From a virus: DNA of 64,000 nt. The notes under the pieces are model-generated. The model searched no databases. It was not told where the DNA came from and saw nothing but the letters and a program-made list of their open reading frames with translations. Below are positions 26,557-34,910 of the stretch, piece after piece (position 1 is the stretch's first letter; each line of letters opens with the position of its first letter). Location: the IMG/VR virus record IMGVR_UViG_3300042881_004673, positions 1 through 64,000 of that record; one strand, 5' to 3'. The translations under genes were made by a program, and so were the position numbers.

Positions 26557-27820
26557 CTTTCTTTGATCTTTTTTGTCGGTGAAAAGTAATCACGAATCGG
26601 TGAACTTCATTTTGAATCTCAGCCAATAAAAACCCAAACTCACTTCTTGGAATATCAAAACTTGACCCATCAATCTTGTGTATTGTTTGAGATTGGTGTT
26701 TATCGTTTTTAGAAATGGAGATCAAATCAATAGAAGATAACAATCCAAGAGATTCAAATACTTTTTTTGCAACACCCAACTGACCTTTACCGCCATCAAT
26801 AACAACAAGTGAAGGTAACTCTTGTTTCTCATTTAAAAGTCTTTTGAAACGACGATTTAATACCTCAGTAAATGATGCGTAGTCATCAGGACCCTCAACA
26901 GTTTTGATATTGAACTTACGATAGTTTGACTTATCGGTCTTACCATTCTTGTAACGAACAAGGGCAGACACCTGACAATCACCAGCAGTGTGAGAGTTAT
27001 CAAAAGCTTCAATAAGAGTTGGAACATTCAATAAACCAAATTGTTCTTTGAAAGATCTTGAAATATCACAATACTTTCTAACACGAAACGACTCAAGTTT
27101 TTTCTCTAACAAATCAACAACATCCATTTTGTTTTTTAAGTTCTGAGAAATCTCAAACTCCATTTGTTCAGAATGATACTTCATAAACTTTCTCAAACGA
27201 TTTCGAACCTTGTCAAACTGAAAGGAAAATACATCTCTCATCTCACTTACAATCTTTAAGTAAGAAAACTTCTGAATTGAGGAAACACAAGGAGCATTAC
27301 AACGACCAAGATGAAATTCCAAACAAGTCTTGAACTTTTCATTTTGAATATTTTCTTCAGTCAAGTTATAAGAACAAGATCTAAGATTGAAAATGTCATG
27401 AACCATCTCATAGATCTCATAACAAGAGTTAGAACTTGTAGATTCCAAAAGAACTTCACCAGTAAAGTTAGAAGGGTTACAAACTAAAAGTCTTGGGAAC
27501 TCATCCGAACTCAAAGTGATAAACCAACGACGAGATCTGTCATCTTTTGCTTTGATGTTGTATTTTGGTTTGTGTGATTTGATAAGTTCGTCTTCCAACA
27601 AAAGAGCTTGAGATTCATCATCAGTGGTCATGAACTCAACATCACGAATCTCATTTACCAAGAAAGTTGTCTTTTTATCTTTGTGGTTTTTTTGAAAGTA
27701 AGACTTAACTCGTTTAGGTAAAAACTTTGACTTACCCACATAGATAATCTGACCCTTCTCGTTTTTGAAAAGGTAACAGCCACTAGATTGGGGTATATTT
27801 GAAAGTTTCTCTGTAATCAC
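26546..27820 (-). CDS. uvrC: UvrC homologue lacking the C-terminal HhH domain
   Basis: 424 residues if the GTG at 27820 is used. N-terminal GIY-YIG nuclease (GCYLFKNEKGQIIYVGKSKF, KRVKSYFQ, LLLEDELIKSHKPKYN). Then a Cys-rich segment (CLEFHLGRCNAPC), a UVR-like helix (about 215-260), and an RNase H-like second nuclease (LVVIDGGKGQLGVA, DEVHRF-like NEVHRFVITFH). Bacterial UvrC is about 600 residues and ends in tandem helix-hairpin-helix motifs; here the protein stops after the second nuclease domain. It may incise damaged DNA with host UvrAB or act alone. A TATATTTG box lies four bases upstream of the GTG. Confidence 0.88.
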   Translation of the reverse strand: MITEKLSNIPQSSGCYLFKNEKGQIIYVGKSKFLPKRVKSYFQKNHKDKKTTFLVNEIRDVEFMTTDDESQALLLEDELIKSHKPKYNIKAKDDRSRRWFITLSSDEFPRLLVCNPSNFTGEVLLESTSSNSCYEIYEMVHDIFNLRSCSYNLTEENIQNEKFKTCLEFHLGRCNAPCVSSIQKFSYLKIVSEMRDVFSFQFDKVRNRLRKFMKYHSEQMEFEISQNLKNKMDVVDLLEKKLESFRVRKYCDISRSFKEQFGLLNVPTLIEAFDNSHTAGDCQVSALVRYKNGKTDKSNYRKFNIKTVEGPDDYASFTEVLNRRFKRLLNEKQELPSLVVIDGGKGQLGVAKKVFESLGLLSSIDLISISKNDKHQSQTIHKIDGSSFDIPRSEFGFLLAEIQNEVHRFVITFHRQKRSKKVIG

Positions 27821-27824
27821 AATA

Positions 27825-27832
27825 CAAATATA
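27825..27832 (-). promoter_or_regulatory. TAnnTTTG promoter box for uvrC-like gene
   Basis: CAAATATA on the plus strand is TATATTTG on the minus strand, followed by TATT and the GTG start. The spacer TATT is identical to that before the phosphoesterase gene at 1484. This spacing supports the GTG as the start. Confidence 0.6.
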
Positions 27833-27899
27833 GTAATTTTTTATGGTAATTTTAAGTAAAAATTTATTAATCAATATTTATTATTAATAAAATAGAATA

Positions 27900-28691
27900 A
27901 TGGATGTAAATAGATTTAAAATATTGTTAGAATCTAAGTTAGGTAATATTAAAACATTAATATCTGAAGAAAAAAATGATGAAATAATCAAAATTCAAAC
28001 AGATTTAGTTAATAAAGGTTATAATATTGGATTGTCTGGACCAAATAACGATGGTATTGATGGTGTTATGGGACCAAAAACAAAATTGGCATATAAAAAA
28101 GAATTTGGCAAATCATATGGTGATGAGGTAACAAATAAATTAAATAATGACGAGTTAATAGGTAAAACGTCTATTAATGATTATGGTGAAATATTGTTTT
28201 CTAAAAATAAAACAGCCCCATTACTTATGGTTTATGGTGGAATAAATGTTGGTGGAAAAAAAAGTGGGGTATATATGTGGGATTATGTTAATAAATTAAA
28301 AGATAAATATACTATATTTGTTGCTAATGACCATAAGGTAAGTGGTCTTAATTCATATAAAAAAGTTTTAGAGTCTTTAAAGGAAAATAATATTACACCA
28401 TCTTCTAAAATACTTTATTTATTTTCTGGTGGATATAAACCTGGAAAAGAATTACTAAATTCTAACTCAGGTGATTTTAGTGAAATTTTACTTGTGGACA
28501 TTTGGATGGGTGGGTCAGTAGGTAATTTTTATAAGAAATTTGTTAAAGACAATAGTTCAAAAGTTAAATATTATTATACCTCATTTGGATCTCAAAACGA
28601 TGACGCTAAAAATTTTATATCCAAAATTGTTTCAAGTGTAAAAAATAGTAATCACATGGAAACAAATACTGATGCGGTTAACAATTTATAA
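27900..28691 (+). CDS. Tagged PG-binding protein with alpha/beta-hydrolase-like domain
   Basis: 263 residues. A tag-like start (DVNRFKILLESKLGNIKTLI, then SEE) ends I-S-E before Glu. Residues about 30-75 resemble a PG_binding_1 domain (LVNKGYNIGLSGPNNDGIDG, VMGPKTKLAYKKEFG). The rest, about 95-250, has alternating strands and helices with YLFSGGY (possible nucleophile Ser in an x-S-x-G turn) and reads like an alpha/beta hydrolase. It may bind the host cell wall. TATTTAT at 27875-27881 is 18 bases upstream. Confidence 0.6.
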   Translation: MDVNRFKILLESKLGNIKTLISEEKNDEIIKIQTDLVNKGYNIGLSGPNNDGIDGVMGPKTKLAYKKEFGKSYGDEVTNKLNNDELIGKTSINDYGEILFSKNKTAPLLMVYGGINVGGKKSGVYMWDYVNKLKDKYTIFVANDHKVSGLNSYKKVLESLKENNITPSSKILYLFSGGYKPGKELLNSNSGDFSEILLVDIWMGGSVGNFYKKFVKDNSSKVKYYYTSFGSQNDDAKNFISKIVSSVKNSNHMETNTDAVNNL

Positions 28692-28698
28692 TAATTAA

Positions 28699-29049
28699 TT
28701 ACATATTTTTTAAAATCACTTCTAAAGTATAGATGGACTCACGATCTTGTTTAGTTTTAAATTCTTTAGATTTAAGATAGTTTAAACTATCAACTAATTC
28801 ATCTCTCTTTGATTTAGGTTTTGTTATTACTTGGACATCCTCATAATCATCATAATCATTGTCATTATCGTCAACTAAATCTTTCATCCACGAACTAACA
28901 TCTAAATCGGCGGTTTTTAATTCGTCGTATAACCAATAATTATTATCTTCAGATTTAGAAGTTATTACATTAGTTATTTCGATGTTCTCATCTTCTGGTT
29001 TAAGATCAAAGAACTCATAAACTCGGTCATTAATTTTTTTCATTATCAT
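28699..29049 (-). CDS. Acidic hypothetical protein
   Basis: 116 residues. I chose the ATG at 29049, because a TATATTTG box ends four bases upstream; an in-frame ATG further upstream lies inside that box. Acidic with a poly-Asp patch (DDNDNDYDDYEDV) and a Lys-rich C-terminal helix. No family recognised. Confidence 0.6.
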   Translation of the reverse strand: MIMKKINDRVYEFFDLKPEDENIEITNVITSKSEDNNYWLYDELKTADLDVSSWMKDLVDDNDNDYDDYEDVQVITKPKSKRDELVDSLNYLKSKEFKTKQDRESIYTLEVILKNM

Positions 29050-29053
29050 GTTA

Positions 29054-29061
29054 CAAATATA
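29054..29061 (-). promoter_or_regulatory. TAnnTTTG promoter box
   Basis: CAAATATA on the plus strand (TATATTTG on minus), then TAAC and ATG at 29049. This is the fifth case in this window with exactly four bases between box and start codon. Confidence 0.6.
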
Positions 29062-29119
29062 CAAATATTTTTTAAATCAACTATTATTTATTTAATTTTT
29101 TTTAAAGTATTTATATAAT

Positions 29120-31936
29120 ATGAAAGATCTTGTAATACAAATATTAACAGAAGAATCAAAAAAATTAATTTTTGAGTCTGGTATTAGAAACATAAAAGAA
29201 TTATCTAAACGATATCCTAAGGCAAAAATATATTTTCATCAGGATTTGGATGGAGTGACAACTGCTTTAGGTATGAAAAACTACTTAGAACAAAATGGAA
29301 TTAAAGTGGTTGACTCTGAAATTATCCAATATGGTGATAAGGAATTTGCAATTAAAAAATTAGACGCCGAAGGTGATGTTATGCCGGTGTTAGTTGACTT
29401 TGCTCACGGTAAACCAATGTTTGTTATACATACTGACCATCACGATACGCAAGCTGGTGTAGAACAAGGAACATCAACCAATTTTAAAGCGTCAAGATCA
29501 AACGTTGAGACAATATCTCAAACCGTATCACCAAACGACATTTTTCCATCAGACGATATAACTTTAATTTCTACTGTTGATTCAGCAAACTACGCACAAT
29601 ACGATATAACACCCGAAGAGGTAATGAATTATTTGTTTAAGGTAGATAAAGATCAATCATTACAAAAAAACAAAATGGTTATGGGAATGGTAACCAATAA
29701 ATTATTATTAGCATTTAAAAACAAACCAAAATTTTTAGAAAATATCGTAATGAATGCAAATCCATCACTATTAAGTATTTTAATGTATATTAAATCTCAA
29801 ATTAAAGATAGTGGATATGCTGATGTGGACACATTAGAAAAAAATAAAGAGATGTATGTCCAATCAATGAAGATAAATAAGAATGTTAAAGTTGATGATG
29901 GGATAATAGTTCAATATGGTGGAGGTAGTATGATGAAACCAGGATCATATGATAGATACACACCATTCAGAAATAATCCTGACGCTGACTTCTTGGTGAT
30001 TGCTTGGCCCTTAGGGTTGGTACAAGCGTCTTGTAATCCATTTAAGAAAGAAAGAGCACTTAAAGGTGTGAACTTAGGTGAAATTAAAGATGAGGTCTTA
30101 AACAAGTGGAAATCACAATTACAAAATAAAGACATTCCTTTGTCCACAATTAAATGGATATCTGAATCAGGAAAAAGTTTTAATGAAGAATCTGTTGGTT
30201 TTACATTTAAAGACTTTAATGCTTTGTATGGAAAAGAATTTAAAAGAATGGATAATGGTGAAAAAATATTAAATGATATTGATGTTGTAATGAAAAAACC
30301 ATTTAGTGAATTGACACAAAACGAAATGAAAATGTTGGACTCAATTAGTGTAAACGCTTGGGATTTAATTAAATCAAATAGTGGTGGACATAAATGTATT
30401 ACCAATATTTCAGGATTGTCTTATTTAGGTAGATCTAAACGACCACCTGAAGGTAAATATAAATATAATTCTGAATCTGATGACTCTCCATATGTTAAAT
30501 TTACTAAAATGATACAAAATGAATTTGCAAGAATTCTTAAAGAAAAAATTAAAGAAACTAATAATGTTAATGAAAATTACAACTTAATTAGAAAAAAAGA
30601 TTTAATTCCAAATCAGATTAATTACAAAAATATAAAAAAAATGTTAATAAAAGAAGAAACATTTGGGGCTACTTGGAAATCACCAATACCAGGAGATGCT
30701 GATTTACTTCATGCGTTTGAAAGACGAAAATCTGACAAACAAGGGGCTCTTATTGGAACCCAAATTGAGGAGAAACTAAAAAAACTTTATGATGATGGAA
30801 TTAACCCTGACATAACTGATTTAAAGTTAAATGTAGATTCTAAAAACTCTACGGTAACGTGGAGCGCAACTATTGGTCCTAGTACTGATGGTAAAGCATA
30901 CATGGGAATTTCAACAAGAGGATCTACTGGTGGTAGTTCAGAAAAACGAGCTTTAGATCAAGTAGGTCCTTTAAAACAACAATTAAGTTCAAAAGGATAT
31001 CAAGACATAACACCAATCACTTTTGACGGAAAAGACCATTTTGTAAATCCATCTGGTAATAAAATTCACCAATACTTTTTCAAATATACAGACCCAAATA
31101 AATATCCACCTCACCCAACTAAAGATGGTTTAAATGTTGATAACACTAATACATCTTTAACAACAAACTCATCAGAAAATGATTTATTTGGTATAAAAGG
31201 TATTTTATCCAAAATTAAAGAAAAATTATTCAAAAACAAAACAAACACAAAAAGTAGTGATACAACAAGCAATAATACAACAAGTGGTGACACAACAAGT
31301 AATAATACAACCACCACAGATTCCGATTTTAAAACAATAACAAAAAAAGTAATTGCAAATTTTGAAGGAGGATATTGGAATCCATTTTGCCCGCACCCAA
31401 CTAGCCGTATGGGTAAATCAACTGAGACTATGTTTGGTTTGGATAGGTATAATGGTAATATTGAAAGCACTGATAAAGGAAAAGAATTTTTTAAGATTAT
31501 AGACGATGAAAAAATCGCAGCTGGAGCCACATCTAGTGGTGAAGGTAAAAACATGAAATGGACAAACATGGGTAACTTTTGTAAAAAATGGAAATGGTTA
31601 TATAGAGGTGGAGATAAAAAAGAAAAATTAGAAGATCTTGCAACTGAAATTATGGAAAAATACTTTAATAAAAACATGAGTAGTTATATTAAAGACTCTA
31701 AGACCAAAGAAAAAATTATGGGAAATAAAGGATTATTAGTGCATATGTCATACGCAAGTTGGAATGGTCCCGGATTCTTTCAAAAATTCGGAAGAAAATT
31801 AGAAGCCGCGGTAAAAGACGGAAAATCCGACAAAGAATTAATTGATGTTGCCTGTCAATCAAGATTAGACACTGGATTAAACCAAAGTAAAGTAATAGAG
31901 GCCATTAAAAATCCTGATGGGATGAAAACGGCTTAA
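29120..31936 (+). CDS. Tagged fusion: DHH phosphoesterase, internal tag, lysozyme-like domain
   Basis: 938 residues. Tag B-like start MKDLVIQILTEE (L-T-E before Glu). Residues about 30-440 are a DHH-family phosphoesterase: FHQDLDG (Asp42, Asp44), VDFAH (Asp93), TDHHD (106-109), STVDSANY (Asp153) and a DHHA1-like SGGHKC (421-426). At 503-513 a second tag occurs inside the chain (NIKKMLIKEE). Next are an unrecognised 150-residue domain, a DTTSNNTT linker (714-735) and a lysozyme-like domain (about 738-938) with FEGGYWNP (Glu749) and MFGLDRYNG, resembling GH108 muramidases. Cleavage at the internal site would separate the activities. TATTTAT at 29108-29114 is five bases upstream. Confidence 0.75.
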   Translation: MKDLVIQILTEESKKLIFESGIRNIKELSKRYPKAKIYFHQDLDGVTTALGMKNYLEQNGIKVVDSEIIQYGDKEFAIKKLDAEGDVMPVLVDFAHGKPMFVIHTDHHDTQAGVEQGTSTNFKASRSNVETISQTVSPNDIFPSDDITLISTVDSANYAQYDITPEEVMNYLFKVDKDQSLQKNKMVMGMVTNKLLLAFKNKPKFLENIVMNANPSLLSILMYIKSQIKDSGYADVDTLEKNKEMYVQSMKINKNVKVDDGIIVQYGGGSMMKPGSYDRYTPFRNNPDADFLVIAWPLGLVQASCNPFKKERALKGVNLGEIKDEVLNKWKSQLQNKDIPLSTIKWISESGKSFNEESVGFTFKDFNALYGKEFKRMDNGEKILNDIDVVMKKPFSELTQNEMKMLDSISVNAWDLIKSNSGGHKCITNISGLSYLGRSKRPPEGKYKYNSESDDSPYVKFTKMIQNEFARILKEKIKETNNVNENYNLIRKKDLIPNQINYKNIKKMLIKEETFGATWKSPIPGDADLLHAFERRKSDKQGALIGTQIEEKLKKLYDDGINPDITDLKLNVDSKNSTVTWSATIGPSTDGKAYMGISTRGSTGGSSEKRALDQVGPLKQQLSSKGYQDITPITFDGKDHFVNPSGNKIHQYFFKYTDPNKYPPHPTKDGLNVDNTNTSLTTNSSENDLFGIKGILSKIKEKLFKNKTNTKSSDTTSNNTTSGDTTSNNTTTTDSDFKTITKKVIANFEGGYWNPFCPHPTSRMGKSTETMFGLDRYNGNIESTDKGKEFFKIIDDEKIAAGATSSGEGKNMKWTNMGNFCKKWKWLYRGGDKKEKLEDLATEIMEKYFNKNMSSYIKDSKTKEKIMGNKGLLVHMSYASWNGPGFFQKFGRKLEAAVKDGKSDKELIDVACQSRLDTGLNQSKVIEAIKNPDGMKTA

Positions 31937-32032
31937 ATAACATATTGTGGTTTTTTATGTTACCAAAAAGTTAAGTTTGATTTTAAAATTATGTTTAAGT
32001 AAATTTATAACTATCTATTATTAAAAAGAATT

Positions 32033-32158
32033 GTGGTTTTAATTTTATTAGTAGTGTTGTCTTTAGTTTTAATAATTTTAAAAGATCGTAAAGATTATTT
32101 TAAGTATAAAAAAAAATATGGAGTTATCAAATCTTGTAACGATTGTAATACCTTGTAA
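32033..32158 (+). CDS. Possible small membrane protein
   Basis: 41 residues from GTG 32033: a strong hydrophobic helix (VLILLVVLSLVLIILK) and a basic, Cys-containing tail. It overlaps the start of the glycosyltransferase gene by 41 bases in another frame. Supported only by composition and membrane character. Confidence 0.3.
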   Translation: MVLILLVVLSLVLIILKDRKDYFKYKKKYGVIKSCNDCNTL

Positions 32159-32840
32159 AAACGAAAAGGATATTATATTAAAAACGTTGGACCTATTAAA
32201 CTATCAAGTTGATATACATAACGTAAAAGTTGTTGTATGTGACGCATCAAATGATGGGATAACAAAATTAGATCTAATTACAAGGTTAGAGTATGTGAAT
32301 AGAACCGACCTGTTTGTCTTACGAGTAATGGATGGTGGACTTCCAGCAATAGCAAGAAACAACGGATTCAAACTTGTTACAACACCATATGTGTTGTTTA
32401 TGGATGCTGATGTATTCTTATTAGACCCAAAGGTATTAATAAGATCGGTAATAAAGATAAAAAAACACAATTTAGATCTAGTAACAACAAAGTTTCGTTC
32501 TGATAATGGGAATTATAATTACGTGTATAAGGTATTTGATTTAATACAGACACTCTCCAAGTGGTCAACACCATTCTGCCTTGGTGGATATATGTTAGTT
32601 CGTTCAGAAACGTTTAAGTCAATCGGAGGTTTTGATGAAGAGATTAAAGTTGCTGAAGATTATATGCTTTCAAAACAAATTAAACCAAAGAAATTCGGAA
32701 GAATAAACAATATTGTATATACACCACCAAGAAGATTTGAAAACAAAGGTGTGATGTATATGTTAAGACTTATGTTATCATCATTTTTCAACAAAAATAA
32801 CAAAGAATACTTTACAAACGACAAAGGTTATTGGAAATGA
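32118..32840 (+). CDS. Family 2 glycosyltransferase
   Basis: 240 residues. VTIVIPCKNEKDIILKTLDL at the N-terminus, VLFMDADVFL (metal-binding DAD at about 96-98) and GGYMLVRSETFKSIGGFDEE are typical GT2 features. The following gene overlaps it by ATGA and encodes an LpxH-like enzyme. The base composition of this pair differs slightly from the tagged genes around it, suggesting bacterial origin. It may modify lipid A, LPS or other envelope sugars. Confidence 0.85.
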   Translation: MELSNLVTIVIPCKNEKDIILKTLDLLNYQVDIHNVKVVVCDASNDGITKLDLITRLEYVNRTDLFVLRVMDGGLPAIARNNGFKLVTTPYVLFMDADVFLLDPKVLIRSVIKIKKHNLDLVTTKFRSDNGNYNYVYKVFDLIQTLSKWSTPFCLGGYMLVRSETFKSIGGFDEEIKVAEDYMLSKQIKPKKFGRINNIVYTPPRRFENKGVMYMLRLMLSSFFNKNNKEYFTNDKGYWK

Positions 32841-33550
32841 AAAAGTGGAGAACAATTATAATGAGTGATTTACATTTAGGCGCCAGACAATCACAAACAA
32901 ATAAGATATTAAGATTCTTAGAAGAGAATGAATCTGAAACACTAATATTAAATGGTGACATTATTGATGGATGGGCATTAAAGGGTGGTGGTAAATGGAA
33001 AAAAGATTGTTCAAAGATATTCAGACGGTTTATGAAACGATCAGAAGATGGAACAAAGGTAGTATATATTAGAGGAAATCACGATGACTTTTTAAAACCA
33101 TTTGTTCCGTTCTTATTAAACAACATAGAGATTGTTAGAAAATACACACACATCGGAGCGGACGGAAGAAGTTACTATTGTTTTCATGGAGACGTATTGG
33201 ACTTTGTTATTATGAAAGTAAGATGGTTGGCAGTTCTTGGTGGATGGTCATATGATTTGGTGATAAGATTAAATACATTTTATAACTACATAAGAAGAAA
33301 GTTTAACTTACCATACCATTCATTGGCAAATGATATTAAACAATCTGTAAAGGGGGCAATCAACTTTGTGTCTGATTTTGAGGAAAACGCAAAAGGTTTA
33401 TCAAAACAAAAAGGATTTGATGTTGCGGTATGTGGACACATTCACCAACCTAAGTTAGATGTGGATTATATGAATTCAGGAGACTTCTGTGAGAACTCCA
33501 CATGTCTTGTGGAGGATTTTAAAGGTAAGTGGCAAATAATGTATATGTGA
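32837..33550 (+). CDS. LpxH-like UDP-2,3-diacylglucosamine hydrolase / metallophosphoesterase
   Basis: 237 residues from ATG 32837. Metal-binding motifs: MSDLHLG (Asp11, His13), NGDIIDGW (Asp41), IRGNHDD (Asn81, His82, Asp83), a central FHGD and a late CGHIHQP. The spacing fits LpxH-type enzymes, which cleave UDP-diacylglucosamine in lipid A synthesis; Bacteroidota genomes often have such genes beside glycosyltransferases. A lipid substrate is plausible but not provable. The start overlaps the GT2 stop. Confidence 0.82.
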   Translation: MKKWRTIIMSDLHLGARQSQTNKILRFLEENESETLILNGDIIDGWALKGGGKWKKDCSKIFRRFMKRSEDGTKVVYIRGNHDDFLKPFVPFLLNNIEIVRKYTHIGADGRSYYCFHGDVLDFVIMKVRWLAVLGGWSYDLVIRLNTFYNYIRRKFNLPYHSLANDIKQSVKGAINFVSDFEENAKGLSKQKGFDVAVCGHIHQPKLDVDYMNSGDFCENSTCLVEDFKGKWQIMYM

Positions 33551-33565
33551 ATACTATTTATCATT

Positions 33566-34042
33566 ATGAACCTACAAGAATCTATAAGAAGAATATTAAG
33601 AGAAGAATTTAATGAAGATAAGAATCTTTATGGTGAGAAATTAAAACCATGTTCAAGAAATCCAATGACAGGGTTTTACAAGGATGGGTATTGTAGAACA
33701 GGAAATAATGACACAGGAAGTCATACGGTGTGCGCAAAAGTAACAGAAGAGTTTTTAGAGTTTACCAATTCAATGGGGAACAATCTTGATATGTTGGAAC
33801 CTGGTGACAAATGGTGTTTATGTGCAAAAAGATGGGAAGAGGCAAACAAAGAGGGAGTTGCTCCTGAAATGATTAAAAGTTCAACAAACATTAAAACATT
33901 AAATATAATTGGTGGTATTGAACAAGAACTTGATGAATACGCAAGAACACTTAAAAACGCAAGACAACAGGGGGTTGGGTTAAGATTCCCAAAGTCGGCA
34001 ATAAAGGCAAACCCAGCAAGGTTTAGGCCATACAACAGGTAA
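33566..34042 (+). CDS. Tag B plus DUF2237 protein
   Basis: 158 residues. Residues 1-14 are tag B (MNLQESIRRILREE, L-R-E before Glu). Residues about 26-115 are a DUF2237 domain: LKPCSRNPMTGFYKDGYCRT, GSHTVCAKVTEEFLEF, and PGDKWCLCAKRWEEA with its conserved Cys set. The family is small, Cys-rich and of unknown function. TATTTAT at 33555-33561 ends four bases before the ATG. The next gene starts one base after this stop. Confidence 0.82.
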   Translation: MNLQESIRRILREEFNEDKNLYGEKLKPCSRNPMTGFYKDGYCRTGNNDTGSHTVCAKVTEEFLEFTNSMGNNLDMLEPGDKWCLCAKRWEEANKEGVAPEMIKSSTNIKTLNIIGGIEQELDEYARTLKNARQQGVGLRFPKSAIKANPARFRPYNR

Positions 34043-34043
34043 T

Positions 34044-34208
34044 ATGAAAAAAATAATAAGATTAACAGAATCAGAACTTATTTCATTAGTTAAAAGAGTA
34101 ATGAAAGAAGGTGAACTTACAGAAAAATGTTGGGCAGGATATACTCAAAAAGGTATGAAGACAATGTTTGGTAAGAGATACCCTAACTGTGTTAAGAAGA
34201 CAAAGTAA
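34044..34208 (+). CDS. Tag A minimal protein
   Basis: 54 residues. Tag A start (MKKIIRLTESELISLVKRVM, then K-E before Gly) is followed only by a 28-residue module CWAGYTQKGMKTMFGKRYPN plus CVKKTK. That Cys-Trp-x-Gly-Tyr...Asn-Cys-Val module recurs in many marine phage proteins as a terminal domain. This is the shortest cargo in the tagged set. It begins one base after the previous stop. Confidence 0.75.
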   Translation: MKKIIRLTESELISLVKRVMKEGELTEKCWAGYTQKGMKTMFGKRYPNCVKKTK

Positions 34209-34209
34209 T

Positions 34210-34842
34210 ATGTCATATTTAAATGCAAACCTACCAATAATTAACTGTTTAATTAGAAACGAATTTTTATTTAACCATAAAAAAGGAAATGGTGAATTTA
34301 CACCATGTGATGTTCATTCGGTTGCATCGATTCAAGGGAGAACACCTTTATTTGAGGCATTCTTGGAGAACGGAGTAAATTGGACACGAAGACCAATACA
34401 CGCATTTGTATGGAAAGAAGATGCGGAAGTATTAGATTTAACTGAACATATATATTGGGATTGTTTTAGTCCTTACATTGACGTAAAAGTTAGGGAGAGA
34501 CTATCAGGTTTAAGAGCCGATTTAATATCAATCACTGGAGTTAAAAGAGTGGGAACATATCTATTCACACTTGATTGGTCTCACGAAAATAGAAACAATC
34601 TTGATTTAGGTTTTTCTGAAACACCTGAACACAAATGTGGTCACGTATTCAAAATGGATAATGGTAATTATTTTATTTATCCCAACAACAGGATAATTTG
34701 GTTTGACAGAGCTTGGACATTTAATAGGATAGATAAGAATCCTGGTTATGAAATAGATTTAAATATATATTCGGTGGAGAATAAAACATATCACACTACA
34801 GATTATTCATACATGACTGAGTTCGCCAAAGATAACGAATAA
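34210..34842 (+). CDS. Conserved phage protein (MSYLNANLP family)
   Basis: 210 residues from ATG 34210, one base after the previous stop. MSYLNANLPIINCLIRNEFL, GEFTPCDVHSVASIQGR, RPIHAFVWK and HKCGHVFKMDNGNYFIYPNN are blocks I recognise from a conserved, untagged protein found in many marine tailed phages. Cys and His residues might bind metal. Function unknown. A terminator follows. Confidence 0.75.
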   Translation: MSYLNANLPIINCLIRNEFLFNHKKGNGEFTPCDVHSVASIQGRTPLFEAFLENGVNWTRRPIHAFVWKEDAEVLDLTEHIYWDCFSPYIDVKVRERLSGLRADLISITGVKRVGTYLFTLDWSHENRNNLDLGFSETPEHKCGHVFKMDNGNYFIYPNNRIIWFDRAWTFNRIDKNPGYEIDLNIYSVENKTYHTTDYSYMTEFAKDNE

Positions 34843-34857
34843 AAGACATTTTAAATC

Positions 34858-34890
34858 AATCTTCACTTAAAATGTGAGGATTTTTTTTTA
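34858..34890 (+). terminator. Intrinsic terminator
   Basis: AATCTTCAC (34858-34866) pairs with GTGAGGATT (34874-34882, one G-T pair), seven-base loop, followed by a T-run. It separates the conserved gene from the tag B operon. Confidence 0.75.
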
Positions 34891-34910
34891 TCTAAGGTAT
34901 TTATAATAAT

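Noticed and set aside
29911-31677. Antisense frames opposite the DHH fusion gene
   Set aside because: They are shadows of a strongly supported plus-strand gene and show no ribosome-binding or promoter signals.
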